Shown: positions 1 to 12,144 of the stretch, one piece after another
Numbering within the stretch: the first letter of the stretch is position 1
How the letters are laid out: the number at the start of each line of letters is the position of its first letter
NCBI GenBank assembly: GCA_009733575.1
Contig: ML769677.1
Coordinates: forward strand, 21,267 to 85,266
Source: Gymnopus androsaceus JB14
Taxonomy: Eukaryota; Basidiomycota; Agaricomycetes; Agaricales; Omphalotaceae
Direction: 5' to 3'
DNA: 64,000 bases
The notes under the pieces: generated by a model
Told to the model about the DNA's origin: nothing
Database searches by the model: none
The model's input: only the letters and a program-made list of their open reading frames with translations
Position numbers and translations under genes: made by a program

Positions 1-2735
1 TTGATTGACTATACTATTTCACGGTGTAATTCCGCTGGGCCCGCGTGCTTTCGATCTGGGCGAGTCAGGCATTTTGCAACTGCTGCTTTAGCTCTTCAGA
101 CGCCTGGACCACTGAATATTACCGGAACCTACGCGTACCTATGGCCTGAGTAGGTAAGGACTTTATTCTATAAAGTTCTTTTCCGTCTCTTAGTCTCAAT
201 TCTTCAATAGAAGAAGACGGAATCTCAATGGCGGCGCCCTCAAAGTAAGAGGTAGAACGAAACCCGAACCCTCGAAATTTCATTAGTTCAGAGCTGTCTC
301 GTCGAGTGAGGGCACTAGAGAAGGTGACAAATGCAAAAGTGAGTCGGGTCTTTTGCTCTTGCTGCTCATATCTAAACTACTTGTTGCAGGACGCAGAACT
401 GGATCCGCCTACTTTCACGGAAGAAGACTTGATGACATTCTACATGGACGTTTTGGCACACCCAGAACAGGAAAATACTCTTCGAGATAACAATGTTGAC
501 CTGGAAAGCCAGCATCAAAAGGATTTAGATGTCACTGAATCGGTGGCCCTACGATTGCGAGACGGCGTATACCATTCGTCAAGATTAACGGCGACGCTGC
601 GAGAGCATTCTCAGGTGTCTACACACGCCGAAACTTCTGAAGATGGGGCTACTCCAGCCTACCAACGCGTGGTGAATCAGGTCCAGCAAATTCTGTCCGA
701 GGTTGAACGAGTCAACTCGACAATCGCGTCTACGTCCGTCGAAAGTTCAACTGCACTACCAATGCCCCTTCTTTCGATGGAAGAGTGGGGTTCTGTGCTT
801 AGATCCACTGTGTGTTCGCATGTTATACTCTTTCATCCCCTTTTTGACCGATTTGCTAGCTACATTCTGGAGACGCGCAAACCGCAGAAACGTTAATAGA
901 GCTCATGAAGGTGAATGATTTTTTGAAGTTGCAATACACGATCGTTCAACAAAATTTTCTTTGACAGCGTGGTCATTTGGACGTCCCAGAGGACTATGTG
1001 AATAGCATTTTACAACTCTATGTACGAGATGGCAATTATGTTGCATTCGAATCTTGTCTAGGAAGATTGGTTGCAAGTAAGTCAAGTATCCATCTTGCTT
1101 GGATTGTACGCCAACCTGTTTTAGGTCCAAGTGAGCAGCAGCGTCATCTGCATGTAAAAGCGCACTTGAACGCTACCCCGTCGCAATCATTACCTTCTTC
1201 CGCCCTCTCCACCCTTCATGCCTATGAACTGCAGTCTATACCTCCACCCATGAAAACCTATACAAATACTATCCGCCATCTTCTCTCTGTCCCTAATTCA
1301 GTATCCAAAGCCCAAGCTTGGGATCTCTTTTCCCATATGAGATACGTCGCTCATCCCACTCCGGATGCCTTCCTGTACACCCAAATGATCCGCGCATGTG
1401 CATCCCCGTTCGCTGCATCTCGCTCCTCTGATCCAGAGCGTGCACTCGATCTATGGACAGAAATGACGATAGACAATCGTATTCCACCTAGCTCGGGGAC
1501 ATGGAACGCCGTTATTCTCGCCTGCGCTCGTTCTGGGAGGAAGACTTATGTGAGTGAAGCCTTCAGGTTAGCGAGGGAGATGCTGGACTCTCATCGAGAT
1601 GCACATGGGAGCTTGGCGTACACCCCGGATCGCGAAACCTTTTGCGCATTGTTGGAAGGGGCGAAGCGTACTGGAGACTTGGCGAGAGCCCGATGGATTC
1701 TGGCGGAAATGGTCAGAAGCCGCAATACGAATGTTGAGGTGAACGAAGAGGTTGTGATGCATGTTTTCCATGCGTATGCATCCTATCGACCTCCTTTCAA
1801 ACGATCTCTGGCTCGTGTTGTTGAAGACGAATCCCCTTCCGCACATGTTGAAGCTTCGAATCCTGATCAAACTCCCGATGAAAACTTGTCAATCGCCAGT
1901 AACAGCACTCCTGCTTTTACCCAGGTTCCTCCTCAGACCAGCACAGAGGTTATTTCAGAGGTTGAACTTCTCTTCAATCGCGTGTTACGCGAGACTGGGG
2001 TTCGTTCTGATGTGTCGCTCGACGAGGACGATGTTTTCCAAGAAAATGGGAAATTTAGTTCTGTCAAACTCACGACGCGGCTGATCAATTCGTATCTCTC
2101 CACTCACTACATTCACAACTCTCTTGCCCCCACCAGGGACCTTTTCTGGAACGTTTTTGAGACCACTGGTGTTGAACGTGATAGTCGGAGCTACATGGAG
2201 GCCTTGGAGCGTTGCGCGAATGCGAGAAAGCCAGATCGTGGCCTGGCTTTGAGCTTTGCTGAAGAGCTGTTCAGCAAATGGCGAGAGCTGGAGGATACCA
2301 ATGGCAAACCGATTTCTCCGCGTACTAGAGAGAGGGTTCACATTGCCTATCTGAAGATGTTGACTATGTAAGTCCCACCTTTCTTGTATTTGAAAGACCT
2401 AATGACGTCCTTCTCTAGTACCGAAAACCTGGACCGAGCAATGTCCCATCTTCAGTCATTTGTCAAACGCTATCCAGCATCTGCCATACGGGAGCCCCAA
2501 TCTATTGTCAAACTCTCAATGCGTGCTACTCGAACATCACTTGTCGCTGATAGGCCTCTCGTGCGGCTGTCTACGTTGTCTGAAGTCCCCGACGTGGATC
2601 TTCCGCCACTGTTGACCTGGAAGGATTTGGAAGTTTTGCATCATCGGTTGGTTGCAGCTGGACGTCGAGAGAAGGATATTGCTTACATCAAGTATGTTTG
2701 CAAATCGTACGAATGGGCTTTGCGGGTAAGAAGGG
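1..2735 (+). repeat. Direct segmental duplication, unit 1 (PPR gene)
   Basis: This block is nearly identical to 3601-6334, at an offset of 3598-3599 bp. Differences are a few substitutions and single-base indels, so the duplication looks recent. The unit begins before the window and ends at about 2735, inside the last PPR exon, where the sequence switches to an opposite-strand GH43 fragment. The shared part covers the promoter, the 5' untranslated region and all but the last codons of the PPR gene. Confidence 0.95.
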
Positions 2736-2818
2736 ATCAGCTCATCTGGAAACAAGGAGGCCACCAAAAGTCAACCAAAAGACCCAGAAGCTTAGAAGCA
2801 TCATTCATACAAGTATAG
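228..2818 (+). CDS. PPR-type mitochondrial RNA-binding protein, copy 1, exchanged C-terminus
   Basis: Fungal PPR-like alpha-repeat protein, expected to act on organellar RNA. The match is to the general PPR pattern; no specific orthologue was recognised. Seven exons fit by eye: 228-244, 287-338, 390-809, 860-910, 968-1076, 1125-2367 and 2419 onward, all with GT-AG introns of 42-58 bp. The start at 228 is chosen because its short first exon splices in frame into the acidic N-terminal region. The central region has helical repeats with conserved spacing, for example TYTNTIRHLL, DAFLYTQMIRACA, SGTWNAVILACARSG and TPDRETFCALLEGAKRTGD. Codons run open to the end, but after about 2735 the native tail seen in copy 2 is replaced by roughly 28 unrelated residues read from the antisense of a GH43 fragment. 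It may make a protein with a foreign C-terminus or be non-functional. Confidence 0.65.
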
Positions 2819-3213
2819 ACGTATCGCACAGTACACGTTAGATAGAACGTGCCATTATGGTATCTCAGCCCAACCCCCCAAGCACCGGCATCCGAGGGTG
2901 TGCCAAAGAGACTTAGCTGCGAGGGCCTGTTGAGTGCATGCCCAATCAACGTCCAGTCGACAAGGTTTGTAGAATGATAGATTGGATGACCCGGAAAGTA
3001 TTCAAAGGAGGAAGTCGCGATAAAATAGTCGGATCCGACGCGTAAGATGGTTGGGTCTGGGTTCCATCCAGGAAGAATGGGATTCATCAGAGCTGAAGTC
3101 GATTGTACTAGACCGAGAACGCGTCAACGAAGAATATCCCGGGAATTAAGTCAGGGAAATTACTCACAGCTACAGAAGCATAACCAAGCGAGGGCCCAAA
3201 AAATGGCTTTCAT
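2737..3213 (-). pseudogene. 5' fragment of a secreted glycoside hydrolase family 43 gene
   Basis: Read on the minus strand from an ATG at 3213, a short exon encodes a hydrophobic signal peptide (MKAIFWALAWLCFCS). It is followed by a GTGAGT...TAG intron and an exon with the classic GH43 start NPILPGWNPDPTILRVG, which contains the catalytic-base region NPDP, then SSFEYFPGHPIYHS and RYHNGTFYLTC. A second intron follows (GTGCGATACG to TTTCCAG), and the gene then stops at the PPR duplication boundary near 2737. GH43 enzymes are secreted arabinofuranosidases or xylosidases acting on hemicellulose and normally exceed 300 residues. Only about 110 remain, with no second or third catalytic acid, so this is a truncated relic. 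Confidence 0.85.
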
Positions 3214-3253
3214 GTCGACCACAGGCGGGGCCGGGTATGAGCATGTTCCTTAG

Positions 3254-3261
3254 CTTTTATA
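3254..3261 (-). promoter_or_regulatory. TATA box of the GH43 fragment
   Basis: TATAAAAG on the minus strand, about 41 bp upstream of the GH43 ATG at 3213. Spacing and sequence fit a TATA element, so the fragment kept its own promoter. Confidence 0.5.
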
Positions 3262-3600
3262 CGAGAGCTGTTTGAGCCGCTGACGCGTTTACCTAGTCAG
3301 CTGCCCAGCTTCGACGGTCCGCTGTATCAGTGTCGGGATGTCCTGTGTCGAGCAGGTCATTCTGGACGATGCGGCACGGTTACTGAATTCCATCAGTTTG
3401 CTTGATGGAGGTCATTCCGAGTAACATCCGAGCCACTATCGATTTCGCTCGCTAAATATGATTCAGGGAGGAAGTTCAAGTCGAAGAAACAAACGCTCGG
3501 TCTCGTGTGGATGAGCGCCAGTTTCGTGTAAGCGCTCGCTCAATTGAATATTTTTCTTCCTCGTCTTGTGCCACAACTTCCCTCCAATGCTACCAGCTTC
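3262..3600. other. Spacer between the two PPR copies
   Basis: No gene seen. It holds the upstream region of the GH43 fragment and then enters the start of the second PPR unit at about 3601. It contains no recognisable mobile element. Confidence 0.5.
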
Positions 3601-6334
3601 ATTGATTGACTATACTCTTTCACGGTGTAATTCCGCTGGGCCCGCGTGCTTTCGATCTGGGCGAGTCAGGCATTTTGCAACTGCTGCTTTAGCTCTTCAG
3701 ACGCCTGGACCACTAATATTACCGGAACCTACACGTACCTATGGCCTGAGTAGGTAAGGACTTTATTCTATAAAGTTCTTTTCCGTCTCTTAGTCTCAAT
3801 TCTTCAATAGAAGAAGACGGAATCTCAATGGCGGCGCCCTCAAAGTAAGAGGTAGAACGAAACCCGAACCCTCGAAATTCATTAGTTCAGAGCTGTCTCG
3901 TCGAGTGAGGGCACTAGAGAAGGTGACAAATGCAAAAGTGAGTCGGGTCTTTTGCTCTTGCTGCTCATATCTAAACTACTTGTTGCAGGACGCAGAACTG
4001 GATCCGCCTACTTTCACGGAAGAAGACTTGATGACATTCTACATGGACGTTTTGGCACACCCAGAACAGGAAAATACTCTTCGAGATAACAATGTTGACC
4101 TGGAAAGCCAGCATCAAAAGGATTTAGATGTCACTGAATCGGTGGCCCTACGATTGCGAGACGGCGTATACCATTCGTCAAGATTAACGGCGACGCTGCG
4201 AGAGCATTCTCAGGTGTCTACACACGCCGAAACCTCTGAAGATGGGCTACTCCAGCCTACCAACGCGTGGTGAATCAGGTCCAGCAAATTCTGTCCGAGG
4301 TTGAACGAGTCAACTCGACAATCGCGTCTACGTCCGTCGAAAGTTCAACTGCACTACCAATGCCCCTTCTTTCGATGGAAGAGTGGGGTTCTGTGCTTAG
4401 ATCCACTGTGTGTTCGCATGTTATACTCTTTCATCCCCTTTTTGACCGATTTGCTAGCTACATTCTGGAGACGCGCAAACCGCAGAAACGTTAATAGAGC
4501 TCATGAAGGTGAATGATTTTTTGAAGTTGCAATACACGATCGTTCAACAAAATTTTCTTTGACAGCGTGGTCATTTGGACGTCCCAGAGGACTATGTGAA
4601 TAGCATTTTACAACTCTATGTACGAGATGGCAATTATGTTGCATTCGAATCTTGTCTAGGAAGATTGGTTGCAAGTAAGTCAAGTATCCATCTTGCTTGG
4701 ATTGTACGCCAACCTGTTTTAGGTCCAAGTGAGCAGCAGCGTCATCTGCATGTAAAAGCGCACTTGAACGCTACCCCGTCGCAATCATTACCTTCTTCCG
4801 CCCTCTCCACCCTTCATGCCTATGAACTGCAGTCTATACCTCCACCCATGAAAACCTATACAAATACTATCCGCCATCTTCTCTCTGTCCCTAATTCAGT
4901 ATCCAAAGCCCAAGCTTGGGATCTCTTTTCCCATATGAGATACGTCGCTCATCCCACTCCGGATGCCTTCCTGTACACCCAAATGATCCGCGCATGTGCA
5001 TCCCCGTTCGCTGCATCTCGCTCCTCTGATCCAGAGCGTGCACTCGATCTATGGACAGAAATGACGATAGACAATCGTATTCCACCTAGCTCGGGGACAT
5101 GGAACGCCGTTATTCTCGCCTGCGCTCGTTCTGGGAGGAAGACTTATGTGAGTGAAGCCTTCAGGTTAGCGAGGGAGATGCTGGACTCTCATCGAGATGC
5201 ACATGGGAGCTTGGCGTACACCCCGGATCGCGAAACCTTTTGCGCATTGTTGGAAGGGGCGAAGCGTACTGGAGACTTGGCGAGAGCCCGATGGATTCTG
5301 GCGGAAATGGTCAGAAGCCGCAATACGAATGTTGAGGTGAACGAAGAGGTTGTGATGCATGTTTTCCATGCGTATGCATCCTATCGACCTCCTTTCAAAC
5401 GATCTCTGGCTCGTGTTGTTGAAGACGAATCCCCTTCCGCACATGTTGAAGCTTCGAATCCTGATCAAACTCCCGATGAAAACTTGTCAATCGCCAGTAA
5501 CAGCACTCCTGCTTTTACCCAGGTTCCTCCTCAGACCAGCACAGAGGTTATTTCAGAGGTTGAACTTCTCTTCAATCGCGTGTTACGCGAGACTGGGGTT
5601 CGTTCTGATGTGTCGCTCGACGAGGACGATGTTTTCCAAGAAAATGGGAAATTTAGTTCTGTCAAACTCACGACGCGGCTGATCAATTCGTATCTCTCCA
5701 CTCACTACATTCACAACTCTCTTGCCCCCACCAGGGACCTTTTCTGGAACGTTTTTGAGACCACTAGTGTTGAACGTGATAGTCGGAGCTACATGGAGGC
5801 CTTGGAGCGTTGCGCGAATGCAAGAAAGCCAGATCGTGGCCTGGCTTTGAGCTTTGCTGAAGAACTGTTCAGCAAATGGCGGGAGCTGGAGGATACCAAT
5901 GGCAAACCGATTTCTCCGCGTACTAGAGAGAGGGTTCACATTGCCTATCTGAAGATGTTGACTATGTAAGTCCCACCTTTCTTGTATTTGAAAGACCTAA
6001 TGACGTCCTTCTCTAGTACCGAAAACCTGGACCGAGCAATGTCCCATCTTCAGTCATTTGTCAAACGCTATCCAGCATCTGCCATACGGGAGCCCCAATC
6101 TATTGTCAAACTCTCAATGCGTGCTACTCGAACATCACTTGTCGCTAATAGGCCTCTCGTGCGGCTGTCTACGTTGTCTGAAGTCCCCGACGTGGATGTT
6201 CCGTCACTGTTGACCTGGAAGGATTTGGAAGTTTTACACCATCGGTTGGTTGCAGCTGGACGTCGAGAGAAGGATATTGCTTACATCAAGTATATTTGCA
6301 AATCGTACGAATGGGCTTTGCGGGTAAGAAGGGA
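3601..6334 (+). repeat. Direct segmental duplication, unit 2 (PPR gene)
   Basis: Second copy of the block at 1-2735. Differences include a lost T in intron 1 (about 3878), a lost G in exon 3 (about 4244) and several transitions near the 3' end. Unit 2 continues past the duplicated part into what looks like the original gene end, so it is the parental 3' context. Confidence 0.95.
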
Positions 6335-6416
6335 CGAAACGATGAGGGCGAAACCCGGTAGAGGAGAGATGGAAAAGGTTCAGGACAATGGCATAACGCC
6401 GATATTTGACCAGTAG
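3828..6416 (+). pseudogene. PPR-type protein, copy 2, native C-terminus but frameshifted in exon 3
   Basis: Same exon plan as copy 1. A run of four G in copy 1 is three G here at about 4243-4246, which shifts the frame in exon 3 and ends translation at 4273. Downstream the large repeat exon (4575-5965 region) and the last exon remain open and end in the native tail with stop at 6414-6416. That tail also occurs in the fragment at 44.75-45.06 kb, which confirms it as the ancestral C-terminus. Relative to that fragment this copy carries a 9-bp insertion just before the end. A single homopolymer base separates this gene from an intact one, so sequencing error is possible. If real, neither PPR copy in the window is fully normal. 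Confidence 0.75.
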
Positions 6417-6951
6417 ACATATATCTAACGTTATATCTGAAACACGTCTTAATCTATAATCTACTATGTCTCCAGTTAGTTAGGGCTTAACGTCGGGGTT
6501 AACTAAGTAGGTGGTTTTAGGGGTGACTGCATAATATGGCACCACTGTGGCGCGATGAAAAGGGTTAGCCAACTGGTCGGCAGTATACATAGGAGTGAAG
6601 TAAGGTAGTACAAGTCGCGAATTCATATGTTAGCAAAAATGGTTATTGTGACCTTCCGTGTTGTAACTTGTCTGTGACTAGCATTACATCGCCAAGACTT
6701 GAGTATCGCTAGTTCGAGATAAGTATAATTATTCAAATGGAGTACTACTTGCGAAGGGGTTTGGCTGGGCTTTAGCCCTGCGCGAGTGGGTAAATGAAAT
6801 GAAACACGCGGAGAATAAAGCTGTAGCATACAGCTGGGTGAGATTAAGAGGTGTGGGTGGGCGGGGAAACGAGAAAGACTACGAATTCGACGGCGGTGAG
6901 AGTCGAATTGGAGTCGAAAGCAACAAGTTAATAGGCGCCCCGACTGCTAAG
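6417..6951. other. PPR 3' flank (repeat) and spacer
   Basis: The first 100 bp after the PPR stop recur, inverted, at 44755-44865, so the dispersed copy includes 3' untranslated sequence. The rest shows no gene, hairpin or tRNA that I can support. Confidence 0.6.
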
Positions 6952-9900
6952 ATGACGCAACAGCACGTGCGTCGCTTTGCTCTCAGTCTTTTCAGTGTTT
7001 CTTCATATCTATGGCAGAATCTGAGCACACTCTCGAACTCATCTTCCGATTCTGACTCGGATCCGCTGAAATCCATCGATCCCGATGACGACGTTATCAC
7101 CGATGAGGACCATCTAAGACTAGATAAGGCGGTCAAGGCGTCGGAACCGATCCCCACGCTGCTAAAATACCAGCTCATTGCAGAAGGACGATCTCTAATA
7201 ACCGTCCAAGACTTTCGAAAGAGTGTCCTGTCCACTGTATGTCGAACTGCAGCACCCCGCGGCTTGAAGCTCCTCACGGTCGAGAAAGCAGAGGAATTAA
7301 TTCAAAAGTATCCTCAGCTCGGCCAGATGGTGGATGATGCGTGGATCAAAGGGGAGTATTCAAGGAAATACGGCGCCTGAGTCAGTACTACGATCCAAGC
7401 ATTCAGGTCGTTGTTTAGCTTACAAAGTTGCAGAGCTCCTCAGAAGTAAGTTGGAAGAGAGTATTCAGGGACAGCGTGGCAAGCCTGTATACATCGCGAG
7501 CATAAAGGGTTAGTGGCGATACTATTCGTGCATTTTCGGCTCGTCCAGCTAATCGGTTATGAATAGCGACGCAGGATTCCTGGAATCACGACTTCATTGG
7601 GAACGCTCACCATGCCTTGAAGCAACATATTCTTCACCATAATGCAGCAATGACCAAATCATATGCGCCTCATTGCACCATCGTTCAGTCGACAGGAACA
7701 GGCAAATCAAAAACCGTCGATGAATTTAGCAAGAAGAACTTTGTTATACCCTTGAACCTCAGAAACCCTGAAGCGAGAGGTGTGCACGCCCATCCCTGTC
7801 CCTGAGCAATAGTACACTGACTTGTGGTGCTTCAGGCTATCCTGCTTCCGACAAACAAGTATACAGCTTCTTTGACTCCGGAATACTCAGCAGTGCGAGC
7901 CAGGACTCATTAAGGTTCCGCATGAATGCTTTCATGTTTGCGTTGTTCAAGAAATGCGACGAAGTCATCAAGGAGGCAACTGTGTCTCGCTCACAAGCTT
8001 GGCTTCGTGATGAGGGCGCTGCGTGGTTCCGAGAAAGGATGACCGAGGGCCAAACTATGCGTAGTCAAGGTGCCTATCGCGTAAAATTCTACGACGACGT
8101 CGTTGACCATGCTCGAAAGGTTAGTGGAAATCTGCTCCCTCCTGGAGGTGTATACTGACGGACATAACGCGAGCGTAGATTTTCAAAGAAATGCTTTCAC
8201 GTGAAGACTCCCCACCGAGAAAGAAAGCCCGAGTCGCCAGTCAAGGTAAATTGATTTCTGTGTTGAGTTCCACCCGTTATTTCTAATGAAGAACCCCAGC
8301 CCTTACAGAAGATGATGCAAGTATCCGAGTCCTAGCTATGGCGCGTTCATTAATCTCCAACTTGGACCATCCAGAAAACAACCTCCTGGGTGACAAGAAT
8401 CCCATTGTCTACTTGGCCTTTGACGAAGCCCATGTACTGATCCCACCTTATATAGATGATACAAAATTCCTCTCCCTATTGTCGCACCTTCAATGGGTTT
8501 TGCACACCTGTAAAAGTTTGCGTTTGTTTACAATTTTCCTCTCCACTACTGGCAAGATCCACCTGAACGAGTTCGTTTTACCTAAAGGAGCTGAGGATTC
8601 TTCTAATCGAGTGCAGAGCGGAATACTCCGTACGATCCCTCCGTTTTGTGCCCTTGGCTGGGACCATTGTGCCGCCCCCTTCCCGGTCGATAAAATGAAA
8701 CTATCCTATGTTTCATCCCTAGAATATCAAGCCTGTCTTGGTCGCCCTCTGTGAGTAATTCCCCTCAGCCTTCATGTCTTCAAACTTATGGCACCTATAG
8801 CTTTGGATCTCGATATATCTCAGGCAGTCGGTTGCCTGCTTCAAAGGAGCGCAACGAGCTTCTGAGTGATATTGTTGAATTCGCAGCACAAAAGCTTATC
8901 GGATCCGATACCACAACATGGCCTGGCAATCTCACACCTGAACAGGAATTAGCGTGCTTATCCGCCCGGCTACCAATCGAATTCACGTCCTCCCCATCGA
9001 CTCAAGCTGAGAAGGATCAAGTAGCTAGCCACATGCGCGTCTATTTGTCCGTTGACGAGTCTTTTCGTCAGTTTACATCGCTCAATCCATCAGAGCCAAT
9101 TGTCTCGGAGGGTGCCTACCTCCTCATGAACAGCAGTAGAATCAAATTTCATGCTCCATCAGCTCTTTCTCGCATCCTTTCAGAATTTTCTGTCAATCAG
9201 GGCGATCGCGGAGAGCTCGTGGCTATGCTCGCTCTCACCATGGCTCGGGATGTCGCCGTCAACTCGCTTGACATCGATGTTTTTGGCGTCATTCCATTTC
9301 TAAAGGCGCTCATCCCCAAGCCGCCTCAAATCACTGACTTGTTTCACAATATCATGAAAATGAAGCCGTCCGTCTATCAGGGTCCAGATGACCAGAACGT
9401 AACCCTCAAGCGTGCATTCGAGGGCGTTAATCTTCACTTTAACCACTTTGTGAAGCGACAGCAGCAGAACACTCTGAGCAAGCAGCTGATCCGGGGGTTC
9501 ATTGCTCGATGCGCGGCAGTAATGGGTGCCGACAACCAACCTGGATTGGATATGGCTACCCCTACGGTCAATGGAGATTTAGTGGAGGAAAACACACAGA
9601 GTTTGATTATGTACCAGGTCAAGAACGACCCCAGCTACGACGCGACAGTCAAGCCTCACCTTTTCGACCTCATGGATCCTGTCGCGCTGGGTTTCATCGA
9701 CGCTGAGGAGAAGCTTGCAACTCCAATCATACGAATCGTTCTCGCTTTGGGGGCCAAAACACCCGCAATTAACTATGTCAAGACGCAAAAGCAAGGGAAT
9801 TTCACGTCGTATGATATTTGGATCGCCGGACTCTGTCCTCTGTGTTGTGGATAAGGAGGACCAAGGCATTTGGGACACGCTGCTTTCCGCTTCTAGAGGT

Positions 9901-10032
9901 TGGACAAAGATGTATGATCACAGGGATCCGGCTACACAGCGGCTCATGAAGAACATGAACCCAATGGTCGCGGATGAGGAACCCTTCTGGGCATTCGAAA
10001 ACAATTCGTCCGAGTCTTCTCTCGACAGCTAG
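6952..10032 (+). pseudogene. P-loop NTPase + REase-fold effector-like gene, copy A
   Basis: Multi-exon gene resembling the fungal Crinkler-like class, in which a P-loop ATPase is fused to a PD-(D/E)xK (REase) nuclease. Visible parts in order are: an acidic N-terminal module (about 7030-7360) with DPDDD and CRTAAPRGL motifs; Walker A in STGTGKSKT (about 7690); Walker B in PIVYLAFDEAH (about 8401-8433); a sensor-like FLSTTGK; and a C-terminal domain with RGELVAMLALTMARD, GLDMATP and IMYQVKND. The last three fit the E...D...QxK pattern of REase-fold nucleases. Breaks are a lost G at about 7350 in the N-terminal module, seen against copy B, and an 8-bp deletion at about 9838, seen against the 40.8 and 45.4 kb copies, which cuts off the last 60-70 residues. 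Middle exons are open. Confidence 0.7.
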
Positions 10033-10149
10033 TACTGACACAAATTGCACTTATGCCAATTCATTGATTATTAAAATTACTTATAGAATAGATGTCCAAC
10101 TAGATTGTAAAAAAAACGGTACGCCTAATACGAAGGAAGGAAGAATATT

Positions 10150-11522
10150 CTAGACTTTCTCCGTCACGAGCGCCTCGCAAAGATCCCAAAACTGTATTCC
10201 CAATTTACGGTCTTTATCCTCTGCAATAGCTTTCTTGCGCGTTAGCTTAGTGATGGGGAATAGAAGTGCAGCTCTGTAATATATCGGAACAGGAAATGAT
10301 CAATTAGTACCGTATCAAGAGAGGACTCAATGAGAGAGGCCTGGATGTATTTCGGGGGAAAAATACTGACTTTAAATCCTTCTCCTCCACTTCCGGTGCT
10401 GTCGCCGCATACAGCTGCGTCAATGCACCCTGTTCAGGGGTTAGCATGATGTACTTCGTAAAGAGAACAAAGACGCAAGGATCGGCCAGGATTGAACAGG
10501 GCCTGCGAGTGATGGTGATTAGTTGAAGGCAATAATGGGGAGAATCAAGACATGCTGGTTACGCACCCCGAGATAATTCCGTGTTTACACCACCTGGATG
10601 AACAGAGAGGCAATATATATTCGCCGTTCCAGACTCGATCAATCGGGTTTGAAGCTCGTTGGTGAATAGGATGTTCTGCACATTAAATAGTTAACGATAA
10701 GTTCTTTCAACAACAAAAAAAAAACAAAAAAAAACAGCCTCGGAGTAGTATTAGTACTCACAGACAACTTTGAAAACCCATATCTCACCCAAGCCCCCGC
10801 CTTTTGGTTTAACCCCTCGAGGGAAGAAATCAGGAGAACCAAGTCGCGCGAATTGGTACCCTATGCTGCTAATATTGACTATACGGACATGCGAGTCTGG
10901 CAATGCCAGCTGTTTGCTTCAAGAGAGGAAGGAGAGGAATTGTTAATGCGAAATGGCCTGTTCCATACATGCCTGAGCCTCGATTCCATCAGGGCTGAGC
11001 TCGTACGGTGTGGCCATCTTGATTTCGAAAGGTTAAGCTCGTCAATTGAATGTACCGAGTCGTACTTACAATCCCAGCGTTGTTAACCAATATATCTCGA
11101 ATCATACCATCAGACTTGATAGGTGATCTTCAAGCCAAGTACATACCTAGCCTCGTCTCACGTTCCATAAAGTCTTGAGCAGCTTTCGTTGCTGATTAAG
11201 ATTCTGGAGGTCGAATTTGATGAACTCGATTTTGGATTTAGTATCGGGACCTAGTTCCGACTTGATCTTCTCAATGGCAGCTAGAGCACGAGATTCTTGT
11301 CGACATAGCATGCTGTGGCACGGTACACAGTTAGCAACCAAGATGTGTAGAAGGGGACTCGGAAGAGCTCAGTACTTACTACACATCCGCACCCTTTCTC
11401 GCAAGCTCACGCACAGTGACGAACCCAAGTCCAGTATTGCCCCCAGTCACAATCGCAACACGTCCAGTCAAGTCGGGAATGGAGGAAACTTGCCATTGGG
11501 TTTGGAGTTTAGTATGCCCCAT
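10150..11522 (-). pseudogene. Short-chain dehydrogenase/reductase (SDR), copy A, frameshifted
   Basis: Classical SDR of the retinol-dehydrogenase / WW-domain-oxidoreductase-like type, on the strand opposite to the NTPase gene and tail-to-tail with it. The dinucleotide-binding TGGNTGLG motif is seen near 11440, the NNAG motif near 11065-11080, and the catalytic YGFSK (YxxxK) near 10775. The C-terminal exon ends at 10150. Against copy B this copy has a lost T near 11190, an extra C near 10907, a lost T near 10965 and compensating indels at the start. The frame is therefore interrupted several times and it cannot encode a full enzyme. Confidence 0.8.
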
Positions 11523-11762
11523 ACTTGATAAGTGGCAGGGAGCTCGAGCTTCGGTACGTCTTGGAAATTGGATCACAGTGCATCAGTACTTCGATACTTA
11601 TATGTATGGTCGGAAGCAGGTCGGAATGACACGCGGCTTCCGGCACATAGTGTATTATTGCCTTTGTAAGTTCTGCCGTTTGGTCTACGCGTCTTGAACA
11701 TTTCCGGCCTCCCACTAAGTAATACATAGAACTGACTCAGGATAGATATGAGCTCGCTAAAA

Positions 11763-11818
11763 CATCGGGCATCGGGCAACCAGCTTCAAGATGGAGGAAG
11801 GTTGCCCGATGCCCGATG
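11763..11818. repeat. Perfect 19-bp stem hairpin at end of unit A
   Basis: Arms at 11763-11781 and 11800-11818 are perfect reverse complements (CATCGGGCATCGGGCAACC) around an 18-base loop. The arms are built of repeated CATCGGG units, and a further CCGATG follows the right arm. It lies about 240 bp upstream of the SDR start and immediately before the duplication breakpoint. Confidence 0.9.
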
Positions 11819-11839
11819 TCCGATGTTTAATACATTTAT

Positions 11840-12143
11840 CATCAGAGCACAATTGTCTCGGAGGGTGCCTACCTCCTCATGAACAGCAGTAGAATCAAAT
11901 TTCATGCTCCATCAGCTCTTTCTCGCATCCTTTCAGAATTTCTGTCAATCAGGGCGATCGCGGAGAGCTCGTGGCTATGCTCGCTCTCACCATGGCTCGG
12001 GATGTCGCCGTCAACTCGCTTGACATCGATGTTTTTGGCGTCATTCCATTTCTAAAGGCGCTCATCCCCAAGCCGCCTCAAATCACTGACTTGTTTCACC
12101 AATATCATGAAAATGAAGCCGCCGTCTATCAGGGTCCAGATAC
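11840..12143 (+). pseudogene. REase-domain fragment trapped at the tandem junction
   Basis: Matches about 9090-9391 of copy A (the RGELVAMLAL region) with small indels. It stops inside the gene and joins directly to the start of unit B, which corresponds to about 7239. The order REase-middle then NTPase-start is a head-to-tail rearrangement footprint. Confidence 0.9.
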
Positions 12144-12144
12144 C

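Larger units (their letters stand above)
7239..11839. repeat. Tandem duplication unit A (NTPase-REase + SDR + hairpin)
   Basis: This block is nearly identical to 12145-16757, at an offset of about 4904-4918 bp. Differences are mostly single-base indels. Both units end at the same point, just after the hairpin, in TTTAATACATTTAT. Both share the 8-bp deletion in the REase gene, so the duplication came after that lesion. Confidence 0.95.
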
